Shown: positions 8,013 through 16,518, counted from the stretch's first letter. The stretch: DNA of 64,000 bases from Luteococcus sp038433155 (GCF_038433155.1 NZ_JBCDMW010000019.1:1-64000); one strand, 5' to 3'. Numbers and translations are program-made. The notes: generated from the letters alone by a model not told the origin.

Positions 8013-8098
8013 CCCAACACAACAAATGCGGCAGGTCAGATGACCAGAGGGCCTTCGAGGCCCTTGGTCATCTGACCTGCCGCATTTGTTGTGTTGGG
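8013..8098. repeat. 86-nt near-perfect inverted repeat (34-bp arms plus a 7-bp nested stem)
   Basis: Bases 8013-8046 are an exact reverse complement of 8065-8098. Inside, 8048-8054 pairs with 8058-8064 around a 3-nt loop, with G8047 bulged, giving 41 base pairs. It is AT-richer than its surroundings and lies downstream of the secreted M15-like gene and upstream of the GNAT gene, both on the minus strand. It may be a strong terminator, an RNase III target or a small non-autonomous mobile element. Both arms carry an outward-facing TTGTTG; on the GNAT side this is exactly 17 nt from a CAGACT -10 box. Confidence 0.85.
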
Positions 8099-8134
8099 AA
8101 GGGCGAGCATCTTCCGGAGGAGCCCGCGCTGGCG

Positions 8135-8956
8135 TCAGTTCACGCTGACATGCACGTGGTCATAGTGGTTGGCGGTGGCCGATCCACGGTCGGCCATGAT
8201 CCGCCAGCCCTCACCGGAGCGCTGCACGCTCCAGATGTGCTGGCGCCAGATGACGTACTTCACACCCAGCTCGCTGGCGTGCTGCTGCAGGTAGGCGGCA
8301 ACCTGGTCACCGGTGCCCTTGTCCGAGGTCATCAGGTCCACCGCGTGGCCGGTGCCGTGGTCGTCGGCGCTGCTGCGCAGGGTGCCGATGTCAGTGATCT
8401 GCGGGTAGTTGGCATTGATCGCCTTGATCACCTTGACCGCATTGGCGGACAGCCCGGCGGTGCTCACCGAGGCGCTGGACGCGTAGCTCACGGAGCTGGT
8501 GGTGGTGCTCGTACCGCTGCCGGTGCTGGTGGCGGCATTGCTGCTGCTGGTGGTGGTGGAGGCGCTGCTGGCCCCAGTGGTGGCCAACGAGCCGCTGCTC
8601 CCCGCGCCGGAAGGTGCACTCAGCGTCCTGGTGGTGCCGGTGCGGGTGACGCCAGTGCCGGTGACGCCAGTGCCAGTGCCGGTGCTGGTGGTGCCGGTGC
8701 GGATGGTGTGGACCGCTGCGCGGTCGCGCCGGGTGCCCTGCTGCTGGGCGGCGGGCTGGCTTGCGCGCTTCGGGGCCGACGACTGGTGGCGCGCCGCCGG
8801 AGTCTTGCAGGACTGCTCCGTGCCGGCGGCCGGCCGGTGCCCGTCGGCCGGCGCTGCTTGGGCGGCCGCGGCGGCACCGGTGGACAGGAGCGCGGCCACG
8901 GCCAGCGAGCTGGCCAGGCGGCGGGCTGCCGAACGAGGAGGATTCGAGTGGGACAT
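8135..8956 (-). CDS. Secreted protein with Ser/Thr/Gly-rich linker and M15-like C-terminal domain (ARB_07466-like)
   Basis: 273 residues. A signal peptide (RRLASSLAVAALLSTGAAA, cleavage near AQA-AP) is followed by about 130 residues of low-complexity Thr/Gly/Ser sequence with repeated TGTG units. The C-terminal 100 residues form a compact domain (INANYPQITDIGTLR) with HGTGHAVDLM and NHYDHVHVS, which look like the zinc ligands of M15-type peptidoglycan peptidases. From family knowledge such domains sit in actinobacterial cell-wall hydrolases or resuscitation-type proteins; here the linker would span the wall. AAGGAG lies 8 nt before the ATG. It is divergent from metB. Confidence 0.8.
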   Translation of the reverse strand: MSHSNPPRSAARRLASSLAVAALLSTGAAAAAQAAPADGHRPAAGTEQSCKTPAARHQSSAPKRASQPAAQQQGTRRDRAAVHTIRTGTTSTGTGTGVTGTGVTRTGTTRTLSAPSGAGSSGSLATTGASSASTTTSSSNAATSTGSGTSTTTSSVSYASSASVSTAGLSANAVKVIKAINANYPQITDIGTLRSSADDHGTGHAVDLMTSDKGTGDQVAAYLQQHASELGVKYVIWRQHIWSVQRSGEGWRIMADRGSATANHYDHVHVSVN

Positions 8957-9195
8957 GGGATTGCTCCTTGCAGTGGCCGGACCGTCCGACCACGACCTCG
9001 ACGCTAGGTATTCCTGAGATTAATCCCAACAAAAACTGAGATATTCATAGAATTTAGGACTTCCCTGTGACTTCCTGCCTCCGGGAACCAAGTCCCGCCA
9101 CCCCTTGTCGGCGGCCGGTTGCGCGTCGTGGACAGTGCACCGACCGGTGAATTCTTCCGCCTAGTCTGGGTCGGACCACACCCCAGGAGGCAGCC

Positions 9196-10383
9196 ATGAC
9201 CCAGACCCCCCAGCCGAGCCGCCGCACCCGCGGCCTGCGCACCGGGCTCGACCGGGATCCGGCCCAGCAGGCGGTCGTTCCCCCGATCCACCTGTCCACC
9301 AACTACACCTTCCGCGGCCTGAACGGCCGCGGGGACTATGACTACTCCCGCACCGCCAACCCCACCCGGGACCTGCTGGCCGAGGCCCTGACCACCCTGG
9401 AGCACGGCGCCGGCGCGGTGGTCACCAACAGCGGAATGGCCGCCATCACCCTGTGCCTCAACGCCTTCGTCCCCGCCGGCGGTCGGGTGGTTGCCCCGCA
9501 CGACTGCTACGGCGGCACCTGGCGGCAGCTGCAGTGGCTGGCGGACAAGGGGGCGCTTAGGGTGGACTTCGTCGACCTGACCTGCCCGGAGGTCGCGGCC
9601 GAGTCCCTGCGCGAGCCGGCCGACCTGGTGCTGGTGGAGACCCCCTCCAATCCACTGCTGAGGCTGACCGATATCCGGACCATCTCGGAGGCGGCGCACG
9701 CCGCGGGCGCCCTGGTGGTGGCCGACAACACCTTCTGCTCCCCCGCCCTGCAGCAGCCGCTGGAGCTCGGCGCTGACCTGGTGGTGCACTCCACCACCAA
9801 GTTCATCAACGGCCACTCAGACGTGGTGGGCGGCGTGGTGGTGGCCCGCGATCCGGAGCGGATGGCGACGCTGGCCGGCTGGGCCAACTGCCTGGGGCTG
9901 ACGGCGGGCGCATTCGACTCCTACCTGGTGCTGCGCGGGCTGCGCACCCTGGATGCGCGGATCCGGCTGCACGAACAGAACACGCGCGCCGTGGTGGAGC
10001 TGCTGTCCGGCCATCCGGCGGTGACGGCGGTGCACCACCCGTCGCTGCCCGGCCACCCGGGGCATGAGCTGGCCCGGCGGCAGCAGCCGGGCGGCTTCGG
10101 TTCCCTGCTCAGCTTCGAGCTGGCGGGCGGCCGCCCCGCGGTGGAACGCTTCGCCGACGGTCTGCAGCTCTTCCTGTTGGCCGAGAGCCTGGGCGGGGTG
10201 GAGAGCCTGGTCTGCCACCCGGCGTCGATGACCCACGCCGCGATGCCGCCCGAGGTGCAGCAGGCCGCCGGAATCACCGACGGTCTGGTGCGGGTCAGTG
10301 TCGGGATCGAGGCGGCCGATGACCTGGTGGCGGACCTGGGCGCAGCGCTGGACCGCGCCGACGGCCAGCTCCACCAGGGCTGA
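9196..10383 (+). CDS. metB: Cystathionine gamma-synthase / trans-sulfuration PLP enzyme
   Basis: A 395-residue PLP enzyme of the Cys/Met metabolism family. It has the N-terminal YDYSRTANPTRD, the substrate loop SGMAAI, VETPSNP, VADNTF and the PLP lysine Lys202 in HSTTKFINGHSDVVGG. The most likely reaction joins an activated homoserine with cysteine to give cystathionine. The family also holds cystathionine gamma-lyase and O-acylhomoserine sulfhydrylase, so the exact reaction is uncertain. CAGGAGG precedes the ATG, and a TAGTCT box at 9162-9167 would give a leader of about 20 nt. The 9.0 kb region upstream contains an AT-rich patch but no recognisable SAM riboswitch. Confidence 0.87.
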   Translation: MTQTPQPSRRTRGLRTGLDRDPAQQAVVPPIHLSTNYTFRGLNGRGDYDYSRTANPTRDLLAEALTTLEHGAGAVVTNSGMAAITLCLNAFVPAGGRVVAPHDCYGGTWRQLQWLADKGALRVDFVDLTCPEVAAESLREPADLVLVETPSNPLLRLTDIRTISEAAHAAGALVVADNTFCSPALQQPLELGADLVVHSTTKFINGHSDVVGGVVVARDPERMATLAGWANCLGLTAGAFDSYLVLRGLRTLDARIRLHEQNTRAVVELLSGHPAVTAVHHPSLPGHPGHELARRQQPGGFGSLLSFELAGGRPAVERFADGLQLFLLAESLGGVESLVCHPASMTHAAMPPEVQQAAGITDGLVRVSVGIEAADDLVADLGAALDRADGQLHQG

Positions 10384-10436
10384 GGAATCCCCCCACCCGG
10401 GCACGCCCGGCGGGCAAGTGATGGCACTATGAGGGT

Positions 10437-11825
10437 GTGCCTCGTTTCCTGTCCGCCAAGCCCGACGCCCGCCTGATCCCACTGCTGTGGGGGACCCCGC
10501 TGGCGAACTGGCCGACCGAACAGCTGGTGGCGCTGCCCCGGGGCATCTCCCGGCACGTGGTGCGGTTCATCACCGTGGGAGACCAGGTCTATGCCGCCAA
10601 GGAGGTGATCGAGCACCTGGCCATCCACGAGTACCGGATGCTGCATGACCTGATGCGGCTGGGAACCCCGTCGGTGGAGCCGCTGGGGGTGGTCACCGGC
10701 CGGACGGACCAGCATGGCGAACCGCTGGACCCGGTGCTGATCACCCGCCACCTGCAGTTCAGCCTGCCCTATCGCAGCCTGTTCAGCTCGGGCGTGCGGC
10801 AGGACACCGTGATGCGCCTGATCGATGCGCTGGTGGTGCTGCTGGCCCGGTTGCACCTGCTGGGCTTCCTGTGGGGTGACGTCTCCCTGTCGAATGTGCT
10901 CTTCCGCCGCGACGCCGGTGAGTTTGCCGCCTACCTGGTGGACGCCGAGACCGGCGAGCTGCACGACGTGCTGACCGCGGGGCAGCGGGAGCACGACCTG
11001 CAGATTGCCCGGACCAACCTGTTCGGTGAGTTCCTGGATCTGGAGGCCGGCGGGCTGTTGGACGAGGCGCTGGACCCGCTCAGTCTGGTGGAGACCATCG
11101 AGAGCCGCTACCGCGAGCTGTGGGCCGAGCTGACCGGCGTCGAGGAGTTTGGCGGCAATGAGCTGCACCGGATCGAGTCCCGGGTGCGCCGTCTCAATGC
11201 CCTGGGCTTCGACGTGGCGGAGCTGGACATCACCACCTCCGCCGACGGCCACACCGTCCGGATCCAGCCCAAGGTGGTGGATGCGGGGCACCATTCCCGC
11301 CGCCTGATGCGCCTGACCGGGCTGGACACCGAGGAGAACCAGGCCCGTCGGCTGCTCAATGACCTGGACACCTTCCGGGCGCGCACCAACCAGCAACACG
11401 TCGACGAGGCGCAGGTGGCCCACCAGTGGTTGACCCAGATCTTCGAGCCGACGGTGGCCTGCATCCCGCCGGACCTGGCCGGCAAGCGCGACGCCGCGCA
11501 GTTCTTCCACGAGGTGCTCGACTACCGCTGGTATGCCAGCCAGCGCAATGGGTACGAGGTGTCCACCGTCGACGCCGCCCACGGCTACATCCAGGACGTG
11601 CTGCGCAACCTGCCCGACGAGGCCATCGCGGAGGAGGCCATGGAGCAGATCGTCGACGGAAACCGGGTGCTGGCCAATCCCTATGACCCGTCGCAGGGCT
11701 ACCTGGACGAGACCGAGGTCAAGCCCTACGACCCGTGGGAGGACGGCATCGAGGAGGCCGACGCGGCGCCGAGCCCGTTCGGCGGGTTCGACATCGAGGC
11801 CCTGCGGGCCAAGGCAAAGGGGTGA
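10437..11825 (+). CDS. DUF4032 domain protein with kinase-like N-terminal region
   Basis: 462 residues. The N-terminal part (about 1-200) resembles a lipopolysaccharide-kinase/RIO-like fold: AAKEVIEHLAIHEY provides a candidate ATP lysine, LLARLHLLGFLWGDVSLSNVLF matches the HxxGxxxGDxxxxN catalytic loop with Trp-Gly-Asp, and VDAETGE fills the DFD/DxE position. The rest is the actinobacterial DUF4032 region ending in an acidic tail. The function is unknown; a small-molecule or lipid kinase is an inference. GTG start, no Shine-Dalgarno site, CACTAT box 6 nt upstream, so probably leaderless. It is followed 3 nt later by a small membrane protein. Confidence 0.8.
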   Translation: MPRFLSAKPDARLIPLLWGTPLANWPTEQLVALPRGISRHVVRFITVGDQVYAAKEVIEHLAIHEYRMLHDLMRLGTPSVEPLGVVTGRTDQHGEPLDPVLITRHLQFSLPYRSLFSSGVRQDTVMRLIDALVVLLARLHLLGFLWGDVSLSNVLFRRDAGEFAAYLVDAETGELHDVLTAGQREHDLQIARTNLFGEFLDLEAGGLLDEALDPLSLVETIESRYRELWAELTGVEEFGGNELHRIESRVRRLNALGFDVAELDITTSADGHTVRIQPKVVDAGHHSRRLMRLTGLDTEENQARRLLNDLDTFRARTNQQHVDEAQVAHQWLTQIFEPTVACIPPDLAGKRDAAQFFHEVLDYRWYASQRNGYEVSTVDAAHGYIQDVLRNLPDEAIAEEAMEQIVDGNRVLANPYDPSQGYLDETEVKPYDPWEDGIEEADAAPSPFGGFDIEALRAKAKG

Positions 11826-11828
11826 CGG

Positions 11829-12095
11829 GTGGCAATCAAACGTCCCGAGGGTGGGATGCCGGACTGGGTGGTCCCGCTGTTGCTCTTCCTGACCGGCCTG
11901 GCCCCGCTGCTGCTGGCCCGCACCACCGAGTGCCTCTCCCTGGACAATGGCACCGCCACCCCGGACCAGGTCTGTTCCTCCCACATCCCGCTGGGGGCCT
12001 GGGTCTTTGCCGGCATCTGCTGGCTGGCGGCGCTGATTGTCTTCCTGGCTGCGCGCAACAACCGGGCCCAGACGGGGCGGCCCGGGCCGGGATGA
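11829..12095 (+). CDS. Small two-TM membrane protein
   Basis: 88 residues, not recognised. Two hydrophobic helices (WVVPLLLFLTGLAPLLLA and WVFAGICWLAALIVFLAA) flank a short outside loop with two cysteines (TECLSL and QVCSS) that could form a disulfide. GTG start 3 nt after the DUF4032 stop, so probably co-translated with it. The downstream cysS has its own promoter-like box. Confidence 0.6.
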   Translation: MAIKRPEGGMPDWVVPLLLFLTGLAPLLLARTTECLSLDNGTATPDQVCSSHIPLGAWVFAGICWLAALIVFLAARNNRAQTGRPGPG

Positions 12096-12124
12096 TGGCC
12101 GAGCGCGGCCGGGCCCGGTCCGCG

Positions 12125-12130
12125 TAGACT
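12125..12130 (+). promoter_or_regulatory. -10 box of a probable leaderless cysS promoter
   Basis: TAGACT followed by 6 nt and the GTG start codon; no Shine-Dalgarno site. Confidence 0.55.
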
Positions 12131-12136
12131 GGCGCG

Positions 12137-13588
12137 GTGAACTTTCGCCTGTATGACAGCGCCACGCGCCAACTGACCGACTTCGAACCCCTCGTCGAGG
12201 GCAAGGTGTCGATCTACCACTGTGGCCTGACCGTGCAGAGCGCCCCCCACCTGGGCCACATCCGCAAGGAGGTGGTCTTCGATGTCCTGCGGCGCTGGCT
12301 GACCTTCAGCGGATACGACGTGACCATCGTCGCCAACGTCACCGACATCGACGACAAGATCCTGACCAAGTCCGCCGAGGCCGGCGTCGAGTGGTGGGCG
12401 CACGCCTACCGCTTCGAGAACGAGCTGCACGCCGCCTACCGCTCACTGGGCTGCCTGCCGCCCAGCTACGAGCCGCGCGCCACCGGACACATTCCCGAGA
12501 TGATCGAGCTGATCCAGGAACTCATCGACAAGGGGCACGCCTACCCGGCGCCCGATGAGTCCGGCGACGTCTACTTCGACGTGAAGAGCTGGCCCACCTA
12601 TGGCAGCCTGAGCCACCAGAAGGCCGACGACATGGAGGCCGCCGCCGACTCCGACCCGCGCGGCAAGCGCGACCCACGCGACTTCGCCCTGTGGAAGGGC
12701 TGGAAGCCGGGCGAGCCGGAGACGGCGTCCTGGCCGTCGCCCTGGGGCCGCGGCCGCCCGGGCTGGCACATCGAGTGCTCCGCAATGGCCGGCAAGTACC
12801 TCGGCGACGCCTTCGACATCCACGGCGGCGGCCTCGACCTGCGCTTCCCGCACCACGAGAACGAGCTGGCGCAGTCCACCGCGGCCGGCCGTCCGTTTGC
12901 CAAGTACTGGATGCACAACGCCTGGGTGACGATGGCGGGCGAGAAGATGAGCAAGTCGTTGGGCAATACCGCGCTGGTCACCGAGGTGACCAAGCAGTAC
13001 AACCCGCGCGCAGTGCGCTTCTTCCTGCTGGCTCCGCACTACCGCAGCATGATCGAGTTCTCCCCCGCCGACGAGGCGTCGAAGGGTTCGCTGGTGGAGG
13101 CGGAGAAGGCGATCGAGCGGATCGACTCCTTCCTGCAGCGCGCCGCGGCCGTGGCGACTCCCGTTGACGCCGGGTTCAGCCGCGTCACTTCGCGTGAACT
13201 GCCACAGGCCTTTGCCGACGCCATGAACGATGATCTGGGCACGCCCAAGGCCGTCGCCGTGCTCTTCGACGAGATCAGCCAAGGCAACAAGGCGATCGCC
13301 GCCAAGGATGTGACCGCCGTGGGACAGCACCTGATGGCGGTCCGCGACATGCTGGACGTCTTCGGGCTCGACCCCGAGGCCGACGAGTGGGCCCACCTGT
13401 CCTCGGACAAGGGCTCCAACCTGGAACCCGTGGTCGACGCCCTGGTGAGCAAGCTGCTGGTGCAGCGCGCCGAGGCCCGCGCCAACAAGGACTGGGCCGC
13501 TGCCGACGCGATCCGCGACACCCTGGCCGAGGTCGGCCTGAAGATCACCGACACCCCCGAGGGTGCTCGCTGGGAACTGGAGAACTGA
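12137..13588 (+). CDS. cysS: Cysteinyl-tRNA synthetase
   Basis: A 483-residue class I synthetase charging tRNA-Cys. The zinc-binding cysteine Cys29 is in YHCGLTVQ, the HIGH-type motif reads HLGH (38-41), FDIHGGGLDLRFPHHENE is the second zinc/cysteine region and KMSKS is at 270-274. The C-terminal helical anticodon domain ends in RWELEN. Length fits CysS rather than the shorter mycothiol ligase MshC. GTG start with no leader. rlmB follows 1 nt after the stop. This cysS-rlmB pair is also found next to carD-ispDF in mycobacteria; here the two groups are about 10 kb apart. Confidence 0.97.
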   Translation: MNFRLYDSATRQLTDFEPLVEGKVSIYHCGLTVQSAPHLGHIRKEVVFDVLRRWLTFSGYDVTIVANVTDIDDKILTKSAEAGVEWWAHAYRFENELHAAYRSLGCLPPSYEPRATGHIPEMIELIQELIDKGHAYPAPDESGDVYFDVKSWPTYGSLSHQKADDMEAAADSDPRGKRDPRDFALWKGWKPGEPETASWPSPWGRGRPGWHIECSAMAGKYLGDAFDIHGGGLDLRFPHHENELAQSTAAGRPFAKYWMHNAWVTMAGEKMSKSLGNTALVTEVTKQYNPRAVRFFLLAPHYRSMIEFSPADEASKGSLVEAEKAIERIDSFLQRAAAVATPVDAGFSRVTSRELPQAFADAMNDDLGTPKAVAVLFDEISQGNKAIAAKDVTAVGQHLMAVRDMLDVFGLDPEADEWAHLSSDKGSNLEPVVDALVSKLLVQRAEARANKDWAAADAIRDTLAEVGLKITDTPEGARWELEN

Positions 13589-13589
13589 C

Positions 13590-14558
13590 ATGGCCGGAAA
13601 TTCACAGCGTCGCGGCGCCACCAGCAAGGGCAAGGGCAACACCGCCGGGTCGGGTGGCCGTCGCCGCAAGGGCCTGGAGGGCCGCGGCCCGACGCCCAAG
13701 GCGGAGGATCGCCCCTACCACAAGGCCTACAAGGGCAATGTGAAGCCCGGCACCACCAAGGAGCAGCTGGCCCGACGTCAGGGCGGCGGCCGCACCACGG
13801 CCAGCAAGCCGGCGGGCAAGGCCGGCGCCGAGTGGGTGGTGGGCCGCAACCCGGTCTTCGAGGCGCTGCAGGCCGGGATGCCGGTCAAGAGCCTCTACGT
13901 CGCCGAGGGTGCCGAGCGGGATTCCCGGTTGGCCGACGTGCTGAAGCTGGCCGCCGAGAACTCGCTGCCCCTGCTGCAGATCAGCCGGGCCGAGCTGGAC
14001 CGCCTCACCGGCGGCGCCGTGCACCAGGGCCTGGCGCTGCAACTGCCGCACTATGAGTACGCCCACCCCGACGACCTGATGTCCGCGGCGCTGGACTCCG
14101 AGACGGCCCCGCTGCTGGTCTTCTGCGACGGGATCACCGACCCGCACAACCTGGGCGCCATCATCCGCTCCGCCGCCGCCTTCGGCGCCCACGGCGTGCT
14201 GATCCCGGAGCGACGCAGCGCGTCGATGACCGCGGTGGCGTGGAAGTCATCGGCCGGTGCGGCCGCCCGGATCCCGGTGGGGATGTGTACCAACCTGAAC
14301 CGGGCGATCGAGAGCTACCAGAAGGCCGGCTTCACCGTCGTCGGCCTGGCCGGTGAGGGCGATGTGGAGATCGGCGGGATCCCCGGCGTCGACGGGCCGC
14401 TGGTGGTGGTCGTCGGTTCCGAGGGCGACGGGCTGGCCCGCCTCACCCGGGACAAGTGCGACCACCTGGCCAGCATCCCGATCACCTCGGCGGTGGAGAG
14501 CCTCAATGCCTCGGTGGCCACCTCGATCGCGCTGTACGAGATCAGCCGCTGCCGCTGA
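13590..14558 (+). CDS. rlmB: 23S rRNA (guanosine-2'-O-)-methyltransferase RlmB / TrmH family
   Basis: 322 residues. About 75 basic, Gly/Lys/Arg-rich disordered residues precede an L30e-like substrate-binding domain (WVVGRNPVFEALQAG). The C-terminal SPOUT domain carries the knot motifs FCDGITDPHNLGAIIRSAAAFG, VVGSEGDGLARL and IPITSAVESLNASVATSI. It should methylate a ribose of 23S rRNA using S-adenosylmethionine; RlmB (G2251) is the best guess. The ATG at 13590 is one base after the cysS stop, with GGAGAA inside the end of cysS, so it is translationally coupled. Confidence 0.9.
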   Translation: MAGNSQRRGATSKGKGNTAGSGGRRRKGLEGRGPTPKAEDRPYHKAYKGNVKPGTTKEQLARRQGGGRTTASKPAGKAGAEWVVGRNPVFEALQAGMPVKSLYVAEGAERDSRLADVLKLAAENSLPLLQISRAELDRLTGGAVHQGLALQLPHYEYAHPDDLMSAALDSETAPLLVFCDGITDPHNLGAIIRSAAAFGAHGVLIPERRSASMTAVAWKSSAGAAARIPVGMCTNLNRAIESYQKAGFTVVGLAGEGDVEIGGIPGVDGPLVVVVGSEGDGLARLTRDKCDHLASIPITSAVESLNASVATSIALYEISRCR

Positions 14559-14566
14559 CACCCCTC

Positions 14567-14572
14567 TAGCCT
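14567..14572 (+). promoter_or_regulatory. -10 box of a probable leaderless promoter for the MNT gene
   Basis: TAGCCT, 6 nt before the GTG at 14579. Confidence 0.5.
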
Positions 14573-14578
14573 GAGCAT

Positions 14579-14872
14579 GTGACCAACCGACGCCCCAGTG
14601 ATGCCCTGCGGGAGCATGCCGACGAGATCCTCACCGAGTTCTCACGCCTGGGCGTGACGAATGTCCGGGTGTTCGGCTCTGTGGCACGCGGCACCGACAC
14701 CCCCAATTCCGATGTGGACCTGTTGTGTGACTTCCCCGAAGACTTCGGCATCAGGGCATTCAGCCTCGCCGACGAACTCTCGGATCTCCTGGGCTTCCCC
14801 GTCGATCTGGTCAGCGACGTCGGTTCCACGCCCGTGATCGAGCGGGCCCGCGCAGAAGCCGTGCCGCTGTAG
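14579..14872 (+). CDS. MNT-type minimal nucleotidyltransferase (MntA-like), orphan
   Basis: 97 residues with the nucleotidyltransferase signature VFGSVARGTDTPNSDVDLL (GSx10DxD) and a C-terminal acidic position in PVDLVSDVGS. The chain ends VIERARAEAVPL, as in MntA antitoxins. In MntA/HepT systems the MNT protein AMPylates and silences a HEPN RNase encoded next door. No HEPN gene (RxxxxH) is visible on either side: rlmB precedes and glyA follows. It may therefore be a solitary survivor or act in trans. Leaderless GTG start preceded by TAGCCT. Confidence 0.82.
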   Translation: MTNRRPSDALREHADEILTEFSRLGVTNVRVFGSVARGTDTPNSDVDLLCDFPEDFGIRAFSLADELSDLLGFPVDLVSDVGSTPVIERARAEAVPL

Positions 14873-14960
14873 TAGCCGGCGGCCTCCAGGGCACTGGCCT
14901 GCTTGGAATAGCACGGAAGGGAGATTTTGGTGGAGCCGTGGAACCGGATGCCCGAGGCGA

Positions 14961-15001
14961 TAGATTGGGAGGCGTCCCCAGCCGTCTGCCCTGTTCAGGA
15001 G
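14961..15001 (+). promoter_or_regulatory. glyA promoter box and ribosome-binding site
   Basis: TAGATT at 14961-14966, followed by a short leader of about 30-35 nt and AGGAG (14997-15001) before the GTG at 15007. This decides the glyA start. Confidence 0.5.
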
Positions 15002-15006
15002 TCCCC

Positions 15007-16458
15007 GTGACCGACGTCGCGTCCACCAACAGCACCGCCGCCAGCGCCTACCGCACCATGCTCGACATCATCGGTGGCGTGGAGCCGCGGATTGCCGAGG
15101 CCACCCGCCAGGAGCTGACCGACCAGCGTGAGAGCCTGAAGCTGATCGCCAGCGAGAACTACGCGAGCCTGCCCACCCTGATGACGATGGGCACCTGGTT
15201 CAGCGACAAGTACGCCGAGGGCACCGCCGGGCACCGCTTCTACGCGGGCTGCCAGAACGTGGACACCGTCGAGTCCGTCGCCGCCGAGCACGCGCGGGAA
15301 CTGTTCGGCGCCGAGTACGCCTATGTCCAGCCGCACTCCGGCATCGACGCCAACCTCGTCGCCTACTGGGCCATCCTGAACAAGCGGATCGAGAGCCCCG
15401 AGCTGGAGCGGCTGGGTGCCAAGACCGTCAATGACCTGTCCGAGGCCGACTGGGAGACCCTGCGCAAGACCTTCGCCTCCCAGCGCGTGATGGGCATGAG
15501 CCTGGACGCCGGCGGCCACCTGACCCACGGTTTCCGCCACAACATCTCCGGCAAGATGTTCCACCAGCGCTCCTACGGCACCGACCCCGAGAGCCAGCTG
15601 ATCGACTACGACAAGCTGCGCGCCGACGCCAAGGAGTTCAAGCCGCTGATCCTGATTGCCGGCTACTCCGCCTACCCGCGTCGGGTGAATTTCGCGACGA
15701 TGCGCGAGATCGCCGACGAGGTGGGCGCCACCCTGTTCGTGGACATGGCGCACTTCGCGGGCCTGGTGGCCGGCAAGGTCTTCACCGGCGAGGAGAACCC
15801 CATCCCCTACGCCGACGTGGTCGCCTCCACCACCCACAAGTCCCTGCGCGGCCCGCGCGGCGGCTTCGTGCTGAGCACCGCCGAGTACGCCCCGTCCATC
15901 GACAAGGGCTGCCCGATGGTCTTGGGCGGCCCGCTCAGCCACGTGATGGCCGCCAAGGCCGTCGCCTTCGCCGAGGCCCGTCAGGAGAGCTTCCAGGCCT
16001 ACGCCCAGCAGGTGGCCGACAATTCCCAGAGCCTGGCCGAGGGCCTGATGAAGCGTGGCGTGAAGCTGGTCACCGGCGGCACCGACAACCACCTCAACCT
16101 GTTGGACGTCACCTCCTCCTTCGGCCTGACCGGTCGCCAGGCGGAGAGCGCCCTGCTGGATTCCGGCGTGGTCACCAACCGCAACTCCATCCCGGCCGAC
16201 CCGAACGGCGCCTGGTACACCTCCGGCGTGCGGATCGGCACCCCGGCCCTGACCTCGCGCGGCTTCGGCGCCGACGAGTTCGACCGGGTGGCGGAGCTGA
16301 TCGTCGACGTGCTGAAGAACACCACCCCGGTCACCGCCTCCACCGGCAAGCCGGGCAAGGCCAAGTACACCCTGGCCGACGGCGTCGCCGAGCGCACGAA
16401 GGACGCCTCGGCGGAGCTGCTGGGCAAGTTCCCGCTCTACCCCGGGCTCGAGCTCTGA
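15007..16458 (+). CDS. glyA: Serine hydroxymethyltransferase, long form
   Basis: A 483-residue PLP enzyme interconverting serine and glycine with tetrahydrofolate. Motifs: LIASENYASL, YVQPHSGIDANL, VDMAHFAGLVAG and the PLP lysine in STTHKSLRGPRGG. It is about 60 residues longer than standard GlyA. The extra material is an insert after WAILNKRIESPELERL that runs to FRHNISGKMFHQRSYG, plus an extended C-terminus. Long GlyA forms of this kind are known from some actinobacteria and chlamydiae. It links glycine from Tdh/Kbl to serine for SdaA and supplies one-carbon units. Confidence 0.93.
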   Translation: MTDVASTNSTAASAYRTMLDIIGGVEPRIAEATRQELTDQRESLKLIASENYASLPTLMTMGTWFSDKYAEGTAGHRFYAGCQNVDTVESVAAEHARELFGAEYAYVQPHSGIDANLVAYWAILNKRIESPELERLGAKTVNDLSEADWETLRKTFASQRVMGMSLDAGGHLTHGFRHNISGKMFHQRSYGTDPESQLIDYDKLRADAKEFKPLILIAGYSAYPRRVNFATMREIADEVGATLFVDMAHFAGLVAGKVFTGEENPIPYADVVASTTHKSLRGPRGGFVLSTAEYAPSIDKGCPMVLGGPLSHVMAAKAVAFAEARQESFQAYAQQVADNSQSLAEGLMKRGVKLVTGGTDNHLNLLDVTSSFGLTGRQAESALLDSGVVTNRNSIPADPNGAWYTSGVRIGTPALTSRGFGADEFDRVAELIVDVLKNTTPVTASTGKPGKAKYTLADGVAERTKDASAELLGKFPLYPGLEL

Positions 16459-16470
16459 GCCACGAACGAC

Positions 16471-16505
16471 AGAACGGGCCCCGTCATGATGACGGGGCCC
16501 GTTCT
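16471..16505. terminator. Strong bidirectional terminator between glyA and the DUF2207 gene
   Basis: AGAACGGGCCCCGTCA and its exact complement around a TGA loop: a 16-bp stem ending in TTCTTG on the plus side. It sits between convergent genes. Confidence 0.88.
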
Positions 16506-16518
16506 TGCGTTGTCGCGT

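Noticed and set aside
8600..8730. GT/GC-rich repeats that could look like a minisatellite or CRISPR-like array
   Set aside because: They are codon repeats for the Thr/Gly linker of the secreted M15-like protein, with irregular spacing and no spacers.
9004..9195. Riboswitch upstream of metB or of the secreted protein
   Set aside because: The metB leader after the TAGTCT box is only about 20 nt, and no SAM or c-di-AMP riboswitch core could be recognised on either strand.
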